NCBI GenBank assembly: GCA_003164715.1
Contig: PLTZ01000028.1
Coordinates: 1-43,283, forward strand
DNA from: Opitutaceae bacterium
GTDB taxonomy: Bacteria > Verrucomicrobiota > Verrucomicrobiia > Opitutales > Opitutaceae
Length of the DNA stretch: 43,283 nt
Direction: 5' to 3'
Below are positions 33,354 to 41,545 of the stretch, one piece after another. A program made the translations under genes and the position numbers. A model generated the notes under the pieces. It had not been told where the DNA came from, made no database searches, and saw nothing but the letters and a program-made list of their open reading frames with translations. Position 1 is the stretch's first letter, and each line of letters opens with the position of its first letter.

Positions 33354-34796
33354 ATGAAACCAACCCCCGCATCCGCAGTGGCGTGCCTGATCGCAATCCT
33401 GTCATTCTGCCCCGTCGCGCGCGCGGCGGCCGCCGACTCAACCCCCACCTGGCAGGAGAGGCACGACAAGCTGGTCCTTCGCCTGCGAAACCTGTCCTCC
33501 AAGGAGGATGCCTTCGGCGCAGCCTACCGGCCCCTCTATCATGCGGCGCTTGCGTGGTACGAGCTCTGGGGCGGCCGCGACCCAAGCCCAGTCGACCCGG
33601 ACATGGTCTCTCCGGAAGCCTACGCCGAGGAGCTCGCGGGAGCCCTCGAGCAGGGGCGCAACTATTTTGCCGAGCAGCCCAACGCGCTGTTCCCGCTCGC
33701 CTTCCAGGGGACCCTGGCCGGCGGCAAGCAGGTCCGCGCCAACTACTGGCTCTATCTTCCGGCAGGGTTTCCCGGGGCCGGCCGCACCTTTCCCCTGGTG
33801 ATCGACCTGCACGGTTCGGGCTGGCTCGGCCACAAGATATCCTTCAAGCCGAGGCCGGGCCCGGCGGGCCCCACCTTTGGCGTCACGCCGATCAACATGG
33901 GCGGACCCTGGCGGATCGACTTTCTGAACGCCTATCTGGACGAGCTGCTGGCGATCCTGCCCGTGGACCGGGACCGCGTCTATGTCGAGGGCCACAGCCT
34001 CGGGGCCATAGCCACCTGGGAATGGGCGCTGGACAACCCGGAGCGGTTCGCGGCGATCTCGCCGCGCTCCGGGGTGGGCGAGCCCTATCGCGCCTCGCGC
34101 CTAAAGAACGTGCCGTCCTGGGTGATTCACGGGGAGAATGACAACGTGATCCCGTACGGCTTTGCGGAGCAGATGGTGTCGGCCCTCGAGTCCCAGGGAG
34201 CGGCCGTGAGGTTATCCGTCCTGAAGGGCGGCGAGCACAACATGCCGGCCGACCTCGACCAGCGGCAGGTCCTCGACTGGTACCTGAGGCAGACCCGAAG
34301 CCACCTTCCTCCTCCGCCCGACCCGAGGGATGGGCTGGGAATCGACGCCTCCGGGTTCTCGCCGTGGGAGATCATAACCGTGCCCGAGACGGCCAGGTGG
34401 AAATCGGAGCCCGTGGCCGACCTGGGCGAGCAGGGGATCCGCGCTGCCGCGAAGGCGCTCTTCCGCAGGGTCCACGACCGGGGTGAGGCCGCTGATGCAC
34501 CCATGGTGTGGCAGATCGATCCGAAGACGCGCCTCACCACCTTCTGGCTCGACGTCCCGAAGACGCTGCACGCGACGGGCCCCGCGGACCCCTCGGCCAT
34601 CTCGGTGCCGCAATCCCGGTACGTGCGCTTCTACGGCCGGGGCAGGATCCAGGGCGCGCTCGATCACCTGCAGGCGATAAGGGCCGATGTCGCTTCGAAG
34701 GGCCACACGCTGCGAGGCGACGTCTGGTACACGCCCCTTTCCTTATGGCACGACTCCCCGGCCGCGGTCTTCGAGTGCCGGGTCGAAACAGACTGA
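33354..34796 (+). CDS. Secreted alpha/beta hydrolase (PHB-depolymerase/esterase type)
   Basis: A 480-residue exported hydrolase. The signal (CLIAILSFCPVARAAAA) begins at the ATG at 33354. The alpha/beta-hydrolase core (about 125-320) has S215 (EGHSLGAIA), D263 (HGENDNVIP) and H295 (KGGEHNMP). The N-terminal 100 residues are helical (WQERHDKLVLRLRNLSSKED), and the C-terminal 160 residues make a second, strand-rich part (TRLTTFWLDVPKTLHATG). It resembles the prolyl-oligopeptidase/dienelactone-type esterases found in polysaccharide loci. The substrate is not known. It follows the sigma-ExbD pair by 156 bases and might be in the same transcript. Confidence 0.82.
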   Translation: MKPTPASAVACLIAILSFCPVARAAAADSTPTWQERHDKLVLRLRNLSSKEDAFGAAYRPLYHAALAWYELWGGRDPSPVDPDMVSPEAYAEELAGALEQGRNYFAEQPNALFPLAFQGTLAGGKQVRANYWLYLPAGFPGAGRTFPLVIDLHGSGWLGHKISFKPRPGPAGPTFGVTPINMGGPWRIDFLNAYLDELLAILPVDRDRVYVEGHSLGAIATWEWALDNPERFAAISPRSGVGEPYRASRLKNVPSWVIHGENDNVIPYGFAEQMVSALESQGAAVRLSVLKGGEHNMPADLDQRQVLDWYLRQTRSHLPPPPDPRDGLGIDASGFSPWEIITVPETARWKSEPVADLGEQGIRAAAKALFRRVHDRGEAADAPMVWQIDPKTRLTTFWLDVPKTLHATGPADPSAISVPQSRYVRFYGRGRIQGALDHLQAIRADVASKGHTLRGDVWYTPLSLWHDSPAAVFECRVETD

Positions 34797-34961
34797 CACA
34801 CCAAGGTCTGCTGTGAGTCCGGCCGACGGAGCTCCCGCGGCGACGGTTGGCCCGTGCCTTCGCGCAAAGGACTGGCCGCATTCCCCCGGCGCCAGAGTGA
34901 GTCGATTTCGAACCCGGGCCCCCTCGTCAGGAAGAGGAAGAGGGGACGCTTTCGCTCCCCG

Positions 34962-36086
34962 TCAGCGCGACGGCACCAAGGTGTATTTTCTGCTGCGACC
35001 ACCGCGGGAACCCGGCTTCAAGACGCCAGCCCCAATCAGATGCTTGATATCGCGCAAAGCGGTGTCGAGGGAAGCGCCGGCAAGTTTGGCGTATTTCGAT
35101 GTGGAGAGTTCCTCGTCGCCATTATCGAGAAGGGCGTTCAGCACTTTCCGCTGCCGCTCATTGGGCTCAACCCGCTTATTGAGCTGCTCCCAGCGAGCCG
35201 CCTTTGCCATGATGCGCTTGAGCGTGCCGGCTGCGCCAACAACGGAGCGCTCGAAGCATCCGACAAACCATTCAAGCCAGCCGGTGATACTGAGCGTGCC
35301 TTTCTGCGAAGTCTCCAGGATGCGGTAATACTCCTGCTTCTCCCTCTCGATCTGGGCGGACATGCTATAGAAGCGCATGGCAGACCCCTCCGACCGGGCC
35401 AAGGCCATGTCCGCAATTGCGCGCGATACGCGCCCATTTCCGTCCTCGAATGGGTGCAGGGTCACAAACCAGAGGTGGGCGATGGCGGCTCGCAGCACCG
35501 GGTCTGTTCCATCGGCGGTCTCGAACCATTTCAGGAACGCGGCCACTTCGCCGGTCAACCGGCTCGCGGCCGGGGCTTCAAAGTGAATGTGCTTGCGGCG
35601 AATCCGGTCGCGGCTGATGGGTCCGGAAACGACCTGCATGGGGTCCATGGCCGGTGTGCGCCATTTGCCGACAGCTATGCGTTGTATGCCGCTGCGCCCG
35701 GCCGGAAAGAGGGAAGCCTGCCATCCGAGCAGGCGGTCTTCGGTGAGCGGCTGGTCGTAGTGCTGGGTGGCGTCGAGGATCATATCGACAGCACCTTCGA
35801 CATCCCGGTCTGAGAAGCCCTCCTTTTCGGGGGGGAGTCCCATGCGACGCGCAATCGACGAGCGCACCGATGCCGGGTCAAATATCGTCCCTTCGATCGC
35901 GCTAGACTTGGTCACTTCGTCTGCGAGGTTCTCAAGGTTGGTCTGCTGTCGAAACTGGAAACCAAGGCTCAGCATTCCTCCTAGCAATAAACCCTGTTGA
36001 TGTCTGGCATTCCCGAGAATGGGCATCAGTCTTTCGTAATCCCATTGGAAGTGAGGCCACTTGGGTAACTGATGGATATAATGCAT
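34962..36086 (-). CDS. Fic family protein with N-terminal self-inhibition motif
   Basis: A 374-residue Fic protein. Residues 1-80 look like the DUF4172-type N-terminus and contain the inhibitory motif S61-S-A-I-E65-G66. The Fic core has H211 in HPFEDGNGR, complete for AMP transfer. The C-terminal 80 residues form a winged helix (RQRKVLNALLDNGDEELSTS, then ASLDTALRDIKHLIGAGVL), so the protein can probably bind DNA. With the inhibitory helix in the same chain, it belongs to the class II layout, and no separate antitoxin gene is required. Three inverted repeats directly upstream are likely operators, perhaps for its own winged helix. GC content is lower than in the region to the left. Confidence 0.9.
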   Translation of the reverse strand: MHYIHQLPKWPHFQWDYERLMPILGNARHQQGLLLGGMLSLGFQFRQQTNLENLADEVTKSSAIEGTIFDPASVRSSIARRMGLPPEKEGFSDRDVEGAVDMILDATQHYDQPLTEDRLLGWQASLFPAGRSGIQRIAVGKWRTPAMDPMQVVSGPISRDRIRRKHIHFEAPAASRLTGEVAAFLKWFETADGTDPVLRAAIAHLWFVTLHPFEDGNGRVSRAIADMALARSEGSAMRFYSMSAQIEREKQEYYRILETSQKGTLSITGWLEWFVGCFERSVVGAAGTLKRIMAKAARWEQLNKRVEPNERQRKVLNALLDNGDEELSTSKYAKLAGASLDTALRDIKHLIGAGVLKPGSRGGRSRKYTLVPSR

Positions 36087-36412
36087 CGGTCATATACTCC
36101 GCAGTTTTGCGGTGAATAGCAAGGGTTAAATGCCGCAATTGTGCGGCGAATGACAGGAATTATTCGCCGCTCAAGAGCGGAGCCTTACCCCGAGCGGCCC
36201 GGCCACCTGGACGTGCTTCGCGTCGACCCGCAGCACAATCGAGCGTCCGATGACACAGCGCCCCAATTCGGCGTCTGAAAACCCACCCTTTTTTGGAGCA
36301 CCTGGGCATTATACATCTGCTTGGGCAAACAAGTCGTAGACAGCCAGGTGATCACTGCGTAGCGGACTCTAATCGTGCAATGGAATCGCGTCCTACAAAT
36401 GCAAGGAGGAGG
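36087..36412. other. Intergenic region upstream of fic
   Basis: Besides the three-box array (36099-36180), this region holds one open minus-strand stretch of 45 codons (36308-36171) that reads like the end of a protein (SDAELGRCVIGRSIVLRVDA) and stops at a TGA inside box 3. It has no start, so it may be the remnant of a displaced gene. I could not assign it to a family. Confidence 0.3.
36099..36180 (-). promoter_or_regulatory. Three 14-bp inverted repeats spaced exactly 34 bp (fic operator array)
   Basis: On the plus strand the boxes are CCGCAGTTTTGCGG (36099-36112), CCGCAATTGTGCGG (36133-36146) and CCGCTCAAGAGCGG (36167-36180). Each has perfect 5-bp arms around a 4-base centre, and their starts are 34 bases apart. 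The bases after boxes 1 and 2 (yGAATrrCA) also agree. Box 1 ends 13 bases from the fic ATG and touches its GGAG ribosome site. This fits a cooperative repressor array for autoregulation, but the binder is inference. Confidence 0.7.
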
Positions 36413-37957
36413 TCATTCCTGTGTTTGAAAGCTCTTCGCTATGCGGTCCTCTAAGTCGACCAATTGCTCACGTCGGTTTGTGCCGAATCCTAAGACGTAT
36501 CCGAGTGTGCCGTCAGGAATCATATAGTGCCGACAGGACCAGCGTCCCCCGTCCGTACTAGCTTGATCGAAATCTAGTGTTACAATTTCTTTCGACCCGA
36601 TGGTCGTCTTCCCAACAACAAAATTTCCAAAGCCTCCTTTGGCTAAGATATTTTGCATCGTGTCGAGCCACTCTGTGAGGGATTGCTTAGGATCGCGCGG
36701 CTGCCGAAATACGATGAGTAGGTTGTGGACGCCATTTTCGTGAGATTCGAAGCGCACCACTTCGTAAGGGCTGTTCGCGGAGACCGGCGGGAATCGGTTC
36801 CAGTTCGTGGGCGTATTGATCGAGAATTTCCACTCCGAGTTCTCGTAGTGTTTTAGCTCGGTCACCGTCAGTTGACCGGCTGGCAAGGACGGTGCTGGCT
36901 GCGCCGTGTCGGTGTTGGAGGCTTTCAACTTGCTGGTCGCTGCCGCTAAGACGACAAGGCCGATGAGGCAGCAGCCCGATGCGAATCGGGAGAAGCTAGA
37001 CGTTCTGAATTGTGCGATCATATGGATTCTCTGTTCTATCTGTTGTTTGCCCCCAAGTATTCCGAGGACGGCAGCGGGAGCATTCCTGTGCTGAACTGTT
37101 GCGAGCACTTTCAGGATGGTCTTGCCGTAAACATCCGGGCGTGATGTAGCCACGTGGGCCAGCACGAATTCGTCGCACGCAAGTTCACAGTCCAAACGGG
37201 CCATTCCGGCGAAGAGCCACGCCGCTGGATTAAACCAATGCACCGCCAGAGCGCATTGGACCAACAAGTTGGCTGCTGCGTCCCTGCGGCACCAATGCCC
37301 AAGTTCATGGAGAATGACCAACCGGAACTCCTCGTCTGAAAGCTGCGCTCCCAGAGACGGGGGAATGACCAAATACGGCCTCCAAATCCCTCCCATCGCC
37401 GGCCCTACGGCAGCGTCGCTTTCAAACACGAGAATTGGCGCCCTAATTCCGAGCATTTGCGCACAATCCTCGATGGCAGAAACGTACTTGGGATTGACCG
37501 GAGCGACAGACTGGCCCAAGCGACTCCGAAACCGATGCCACAAGCGACCGCGGGTCAGTATCAAGGCAACGGCTCCAACCAGCCAGATTAAAGCGGTCAC
37601 AGAGGCGGCGCTCAGGAAGAGTTCCGAACCGCGGCCGGAGTGAACTGCCGGGGAAACCGTTAAACCAAGATTCGAGACGAGGTTCTGAATGCCACGGCTT
37701 GTGGCACCTGTGGCAACATCAATGACTTCGAGTCGCCCCGGAATACCCTTATGCGCGAAGGAGACCGGGTTCCAGGCGATGGGTATCGTAACCGGGAACA
37801 ACAGCGCGACGGCGACTATTATCCAAACACCAAAAAGCAGCTGCTGCGGGACTCGGCCCCTAATTGCCCATCTCAATACTCCCAAGATACAAATTAAACA
37901 GCCGATCTTCCATGATTGAGCGACGACAGTTGAGAACGCCGCATCTATGATTTTCAT
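36413..37957 (-). CDS. BlaR1-like M56 family membrane peptidase
   Basis: A 514-residue membrane protein. Four helices occupy the N-terminal half (GCLICILGVLRWAIR; LLFGVWIIVAVALLFPVTIP; AASVTALIWLVGAVALILTR). The M56 zinc site is H217-E218-L-G-H221 with E258 in LDCELACDE. A further helix (FASGCCLIGLVVLAAA, about 318-335) leads to an outside domain (about 365-514: SEWKFSINTPTNWNRFP, RWSCRHYMIPDGTLGY) of the DUF1795/PsbP-like type. It has no penicillin-binding sensor domain, so the signal is something other than beta-lactam. It overlaps blaI by ATGA (37957-37954) and probably cleaves or releases that repressor. Start: the ATG at 37957 follows a GGGGGG ribosome site. GC content is low here. Confidence 0.87.
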   Translation of the reverse strand: MKIIDAAFSTVVAQSWKIGCLICILGVLRWAIRGRVPQQLLFGVWIIVAVALLFPVTIPIAWNPVSFAHKGIPGRLEVIDVATGATSRGIQNLVSNLGLTVSPAVHSGRGSELFLSAASVTALIWLVGAVALILTRGRLWHRFRSRLGQSVAPVNPKYVSAIEDCAQMLGIRAPILVFESDAAVGPAMGGIWRPYLVIPPSLGAQLSDEEFRLVILHELGHWCRRDAAANLLVQCALAVHWFNPAAWLFAGMARLDCELACDEFVLAHVATSRPDVYGKTILKVLATVQHRNAPAAVLGILGGKQQIEQRIHMIAQFRTSSFSRFASGCCLIGLVVLAAATSKLKASNTDTAQPAPSLPAGQLTVTELKHYENSEWKFSINTPTNWNRFPPVSANSPYEVVRFESHENGVHNLLIVFRQPRDPKQSLTEWLDTMQNILAKGGFGNFVVGKTTIGSKEIVTLDFDQASTDGGRWSCRHYMIPDGTLGYVLGFGTNRREQLVDLEDRIAKSFQTQE

Positions 37958-38331
37958 TTGCCCCCCTTTTTTAATTCGAGGATCTGCTCCAGCTGTTTGA
38001 TTTCGTAATCGGATAGCTGGGCCTTCTCGCAAAAATGGAGCATCAGCGAACCTGAGGCTCCCTGGAAAACCTTCTTCAAGAAGGTATCTCCCTCAGCTGC
38101 TACACACTGTTCCCGGCGCAATCGCGGTGCATAGAGATTTGTGTTCCCGAGCTTTGTAACGGTCAGCACCTTCTTCGCCACAAGCCGAGTAAGGAATGTG
38201 TTTACAGTCTTTTGCTTCCAACCCCGCTTCTCCGGCAGCCCCCCGTAAACTGTAGCCGAAGTCACCGGGGACGAATGCGCCCACACTACATTCATCACCT
38301 CCCATTCAGCAGATGAGATTTTTGGATTCAT
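37954..38331 (-). CDS. BlaI/MecI-family repressor
   Basis: A 125-residue winged-helix repressor: KISSAEWEVMNVVWAHSSPV (residues 3-22), then KTVNTFLTRLVAKKVLTVTK with the wing, and a helical dimer part ending LSDYEIKQLEQILELKKGGK. The ATG at 38331 fits the family start (MNPKISSAEW) and follows AGGA at six bases. A longer in-frame start is not supported. The peptidase gene starts at its stop (ATGA). In this family the repressor binds TACA/TGTA dyads, and two such sites lie just upstream, one next to the ribosome site, so autoregulation is expected. Confidence 0.92.
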   Translation of the reverse strand: MNPKISSAEWEVMNVVWAHSSPVTSATVYGGLPEKRGWKQKTVNTFLTRLVAKKVLTVTKLGNTNLYAPRLRREQCVAAEGDTFLKKVFQGASGSLMLHFCEKAQLSDYEIKQLEQILELKKGGK

Positions 38332-38332
38332 G

Positions 38333-38372
38333 TGTCCTACAATTGTAAGAGCAGTCTCACACTTGTAGGACA
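38333..38372 (-). promoter_or_regulatory. BlaI-type operator pair and SD-covering hairpin
   Basis: TACAATTGTA (38338-38347) is a perfect 10-bp dyad of BlaI type. CACACTTGTA (38358-38367) matches it at 8 of 10 positions, 20 bases away. A separate 10-bp inverted repeat spans both, TGTCCTACAA (38333-38342) and TTGTAGGACA (38363-38372) with 20 bases between. In the minus-strand transcript the second arm holds the AGGA ribosome site of blaI, so a leader hairpin could hide it. Confidence 0.65.
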
Positions 38373-38676
38373 AGTCAAGCGGGAATCGGTCGCGTCTATT
38401 CGGAAGCAGAAAGGAGGCTACAGGTCATTACGTACAGAGAGTCACTCAACCGGCTAGGGTGTTCCAAAAGGGACGGATTACGACGCGGGATCCAAACCAG
38501 GGCTAACCTCGACAATATGGGCACCCTTTATATTGGACGCCCCGGCCCGCACGGGCGACGGTACCGGCATGCGAAAGACCTGATTGGTCAAGTATGTTCA
38601 ATCTGACCAGACCTGATCGCAAGGGCGCCAACACATGCTTGGATGCTGGCTTTAATTGGAAGTAGGCGATCTCACT
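38373..38676. other. Intergenic region upstream of the DoxX-like gene
   Basis: This stretch of 304 bases has no gene. It holds a 6-bp inverted repeat TGGTCA (38585-38590) and TGACCA (38604-38609), about 70 bases upstream of the next start, which could be an operator or promoter element. Confidence 0.3.
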
Positions 38677-39504
38677 ATGCGCATTTCTAGATTCGGCCGT
38701 GCTCTGTTTGGAACCTCAGTCGCTGGCATCGCCGTGCTTAGTTTGGTCTATGGGGACTTTGCGCCCATATTGGAGCCGTCACCCGCCTGGCTTCCCTGGC
38801 CGGAAGTGTGTGCCCGCGGATTGGGGGCGATCCTGCTCACGGCAAGCGTCGCCTTGTTCTTTGCCCGCACCGCCTCGGTAGGCGCGATCACTATCGGTGT
38901 GTGCGGAATGGTCTGGGCCGCGGCTCGCGCGCGCCCCGTATTGCTCAAGCCCCTGATCATCGGCTCCTGGTACGGTCTTGGCGAAGCCCTGGGGCCACTG
39001 GTCGGCGCATGGATTCTCTACGCCGTGCTGCGCCGCCACTATGGCGCGCCCGCCGTGACCGCGATGACCGGCGACCGCGCGCTGCGCCTGGCGAGGGTTC
39101 TTTTCGGCGCGGCCTGCGTCGCGTACGGCGCCGCGCATTTCGCCTATGCAGCGTATACGGCGAAGATGGTGCCGGCGTGGCTTCCCGATCCCAAGGGGCT
39201 CGCGTACCTCACCGGGGCCTTTCACGCTGCCGCGGGCATCGGCCTTCTCCTCGGGGTTCTTCCCCGCCTGGCGGCGACACTGGAAGCCATCATGATTAGT
39301 CTCTTCGGTGTCTTGGTCTGGTTCCCGAGTTTTTTCGCGCAACCCGCGCCTGAATGGGCGCCCTCAGCGCAGATTCGATGGTCGGAGGCCTTCGTGACCT
39401 TCTTGCTGGCCGCGTCGGCATGGATCGTCGCCGCATCGCTGCGAGGCACCCCGAGGGATTTCGCGCCGACGGTGCCCGGCGATTCGACAACGCCGGCCAA
39501 GTAG
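38677..39504 (+). CDS. DoxX-like membrane protein with internal duplication
   Basis: A 275-residue membrane protein with about eight helices. Two halves each resemble a DoxX-like four-helix unit and resemble each other: ALFGTSVAGIAVLSLVYGDF, SPAWLPWPEVCARGLGAILL in the first, and VLFGAACVAYGAAHFAYAAY, VPAWLPDPKGLAYLTGAFHA in the second. So it looks like a fused tandem duplication. The ATG at 38677 is preceded by AGGCGA. DoxX relatives in bacteria are usually of unknown role in redox or stress. It stands alone; downstream is a GC-rich palindrome. Confidence 0.75.
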   Translation: MRISRFGRALFGTSVAGIAVLSLVYGDFAPILEPSPAWLPWPEVCARGLGAILLTASVALFFARTASVGAITIGVCGMVWAAARARPVLLKPLIIGSWYGLGEALGPLVGAWILYAVLRRHYGAPAVTAMTGDRALRLARVLFGAACVAYGAAHFAYAAYTAKMVPAWLPDPKGLAYLTGAFHAAAGIGLLLGVLPRLAATLEAIMISLFGVLVWFPSFFAQPAPEWAPSAQIRWSEAFVTFLLAASAWIVAASLRGTPRDFAPTVPGDSTTPAK

Positions 39505-39663
39505 TGCTGGCATGGGTCCGCAGGCGACGGCACCGTGCGCCACCGGTCGGGAGGCACGATCAGAGTCGATGCTCGATCGTCAGTTTTGTGGGGAGAACAC
39601 CCTCGAAGGAGCATCGAGTGGCGTTTGTTTCAAGAGCGGCTCCCGAGTAGACGCCGCAAAGGT

Positions 39664-39675
39664 GCCCGCGCGGGC
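39664..39675. terminator. GC-rich palindrome between convergent genes
   Basis: GCCCGCGCGGGC is a perfect 12-bp palindrome between the stops of the convergent genes at 39504 and 39732. It may act as a transcription end signal, but no T-run follows and the dyad is short. Confidence 0.3.
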
Positions 39676-39731
39676 GCCCGCCCTGTAAATCTATGCGTGA
39701 CGCACCCAAATTAGCTTAACGATGCCTGGCA

Positions 39732-40637
39732 TCACCGCATGCGGAATGCCGACGGAGCCTGGCCCGCAAAGCGGCGGAACACGCGGTTGAACTGGGAGAG
39801 CGACTGGAACCCGCAGGCGAAGGCTGCCTCCCCGATGTACATGTGCGGGACGAGGAGTTGGGTCTTCACGCTCTCGACGCGCATTCGGGCGAGGTAGTCG
39901 GTGAAGGTGAGGCCTGTCTCGCGCCTGAAGACCTTGCAGAAGTAGAATGGGCTCATGTGGACCGCCCTTGCGACGACGGTCAGCGACAGCTCCTCGGTGT
40001 GGTGTTCCTTGATGAAGGTCCGGGCAAGCGTCACGACGGGAAGCTCGGCCCCAGAGCCTTGGAGAACGAGTTGGTTCGTGAGGCTCGACAGGTGCTCGGC
40101 AAAGACGATTAGGAGACGCAGGATGCAGTCGTACTGCTTCCTCGGAATGACCCGGGTGGCGAAATACGCCTTCCGGAGCAGCCCCTCGTCAAAGACCGCC
40201 CCCAGCTTCCTCAACTGGCCCGCGCAGAGGCGGAAGCGCCGCTCCGACGGGTGGTGCAGGAGCACTTGGCCTGTTTGCAGAAAGGCGACCACGTGCTCGC
40301 CTAAATGGACCGGCACCACCGACTCGCTTATTCCGGCGAAGCAGTCGAGCGTCCGGGCCTCCCCGATGGCTGAGCCCTCGAACTGCTGCTGCCGGCACAG
40401 GCAGGCCGCGCAGCTCTTGTTATCAGAGGCCAGCAGCCGACAGAAAGGGTTCCCGTTCCGGGCGTCCGCGAGCGGGGACCGGAAGGAGCCCACCGATCGC
40501 AGCACAAGCGGCAGGTCGGTCGCGCCTTGGAAGGCGTCGCGATAGGTCGCGTAGAGATTGGATTTCTGGAGGCTGCTCAGGATCAGTCGGCGCTGCCGGG
40601 TGAGGTCCTCAGCTGAAAACGTGCTATCGAATAGCAT
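39732..40637 (-). CDS. AraC-family regulator with PocR-like sensor domain
   Basis: A 301-residue regulator. Residues about 20-190 are a PocR-type ligand-binding domain: YRDAFQGATDLPLVLRSVGS, the Cys-rich segment NKSCAACLCRQQQFEG, TLDCFAGISESVVPVHLGEH and VVAFLQTGQVLL. Residues 200-301 are an AraC double helix-turn-helix (LSLTVVARAVHMSPFYFCKV, then IGEAAFACGFQSLSQFNRVF). PocR domains are proposed to bind small metabolites such as 1,2-propanediol or hydrocarbon derivatives. The ATG at 40637 follows GGGGAGAA at a good distance; an upstream in-frame ATG at 40697 is less likely. No obvious target operon is adjacent. Confidence 0.9.
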   Translation of the reverse strand: MLFDSTFSAEDLTRQRRLILSSLQKSNLYATYRDAFQGATDLPLVLRSVGSFRSPLADARNGNPFCRLLASDNKSCAACLCRQQQFEGSAIGEARTLDCFAGISESVVPVHLGEHVVAFLQTGQVLLHHPSERRFRLCAGQLRKLGAVFDEGLLRKAYFATRVIPRKQYDCILRLLIVFAEHLSSLTNQLVLQGSGAELPVVTLARTFIKEHHTEELSLTVVARAVHMSPFYFCKVFRRETGLTFTDYLARMRVESVKTQLLVPHMYIGEAAFACGFQSLSQFNRVFRRFAGQAPSAFRMR

Positions 40638-40985
40638 GCGGGTTCTCCCCGGTGCGACCGGAAAACCCTTGGCCAAGAAGGTGCTGACCCGTTTCATCCG
40701 ATGAGCATTCGGCCGTAATTGAGAGGAAACGCGCAGGGATGTTGCGCTGGGAATCTTCCGTTTTGAATAGATGGAGAGCGTACGGGCTTTCGCCAAACTT
40801 ATGCTATGGGGTCAAACCCTATCCTAATCACGTTGGGGCCAGACAGCACTTTATCCCAAGACCGACCCTTTCAGAAACGTGCCGGCGATTGCTTCAAGCC
40901 GCACCTGCCTCGAGGCAGGTGCGACGGCTTGTGCTGAATAGCAGGCGCCTCTTGACGTTCTGCGCCTGCGGGGTAGCGCGACGGG
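40638..40985. other. Intergenic region with a long perfect palindrome
   Basis: A 24-bp perfect palindrome (40900-40923; arms CGCACCTGCCTC and its complement) lies 63 bases past the stop of the minus-strand gene at 40986. Outer arms CAAGCCG (40895-40901) and CGGCTTG (40925-40931) give an alternative pairing. It probably folds as a terminator or 3'-end structure of that gene. The rest should contain the promoter of the AraC gene. Confidence 0.5.
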
Positions 40986-41321
40986 TCATTTCCCGTCTTG
41001 ATGTGCCCGTATCGCGTCTTGGACCGCCCGCGCGTCGGATTTCCACAGGCCGTTAATAAAGATGGGTTGGCTCCCTCCAGATGTCTCTATGGAGACATTC
41101 GAAAGGAAGACCCCGTTCTTTATCCGAATCGACGCGACCGCGCGGTAGTTGATGTGCTCCTCGTTCGGCCCGAAAAGACGCCGCTTGCGGAATAGGATCC
41201 CGTCACCGGCCAAGCTGACTGAGTCTCTGAAGAAGTGATTCCCGACAGACCACCTGCTCGACCAGTAGGTGCTCGCCTCCGGCTCGAATCTAGCGGGATC
41301 AACTGGAGGGCTGGCCACCAT
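40986..41321 (-). CDS. Small PH-like domain protein
   Basis: A 111-residue protein resembling bacterial PH-like or DUF6232-type domains: VGNHFFRDSVSLAGDGILFR, a run of strands RRLFGPNEEHINYRAVASIR and KNGVFLSNVSIETSGG, and an ending helix WKSDARAVQDAIRAHQ. There is no signal or helix for the membrane. The start could be the ATG at 41321 or a GTG at 41330. It is upstream of no gene on its strand within the next 340 bases, and a hairpin follows. Its function is unknown. Confidence 0.6.
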   Translation of the reverse strand: MVASPPVDPARFEPEASTYWSSRWSVGNHFFRDSVSLAGDGILFRKRRLFGPNEEHINYRAVASIRIKNGVFLSNVSIETSGGSQPIFINGLWKSDARAVQDAIRAHQDGK

Positions 41322-41545
41322 TCGGAACACTACTTGCCAACGGTCTTCACGACGAACTGAGCCGGGATTGGGCCAATCTTTGCACCGAAGAGCGGGCGTG
41401 CCGGTGGGTGACCAGCAGCGGCGGGTCGCGGGAGAATTGTGGCTAGATCATACACGGGGAAATTCCGCCTTCATCATCGATGATTAATACCGGGTGCCGG
41501 AACGGTCTTGCCGGGAGCGCACGACTGGGCAGGCGCCGACCCGGC

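Noticed and set aside
36099-36180. CRISPR array
   Set aside because: The repeats are palindromes of 14 bases with similar, not unique, intervening sequence, there are only three, and no cas genes are present. An operator array fits better.
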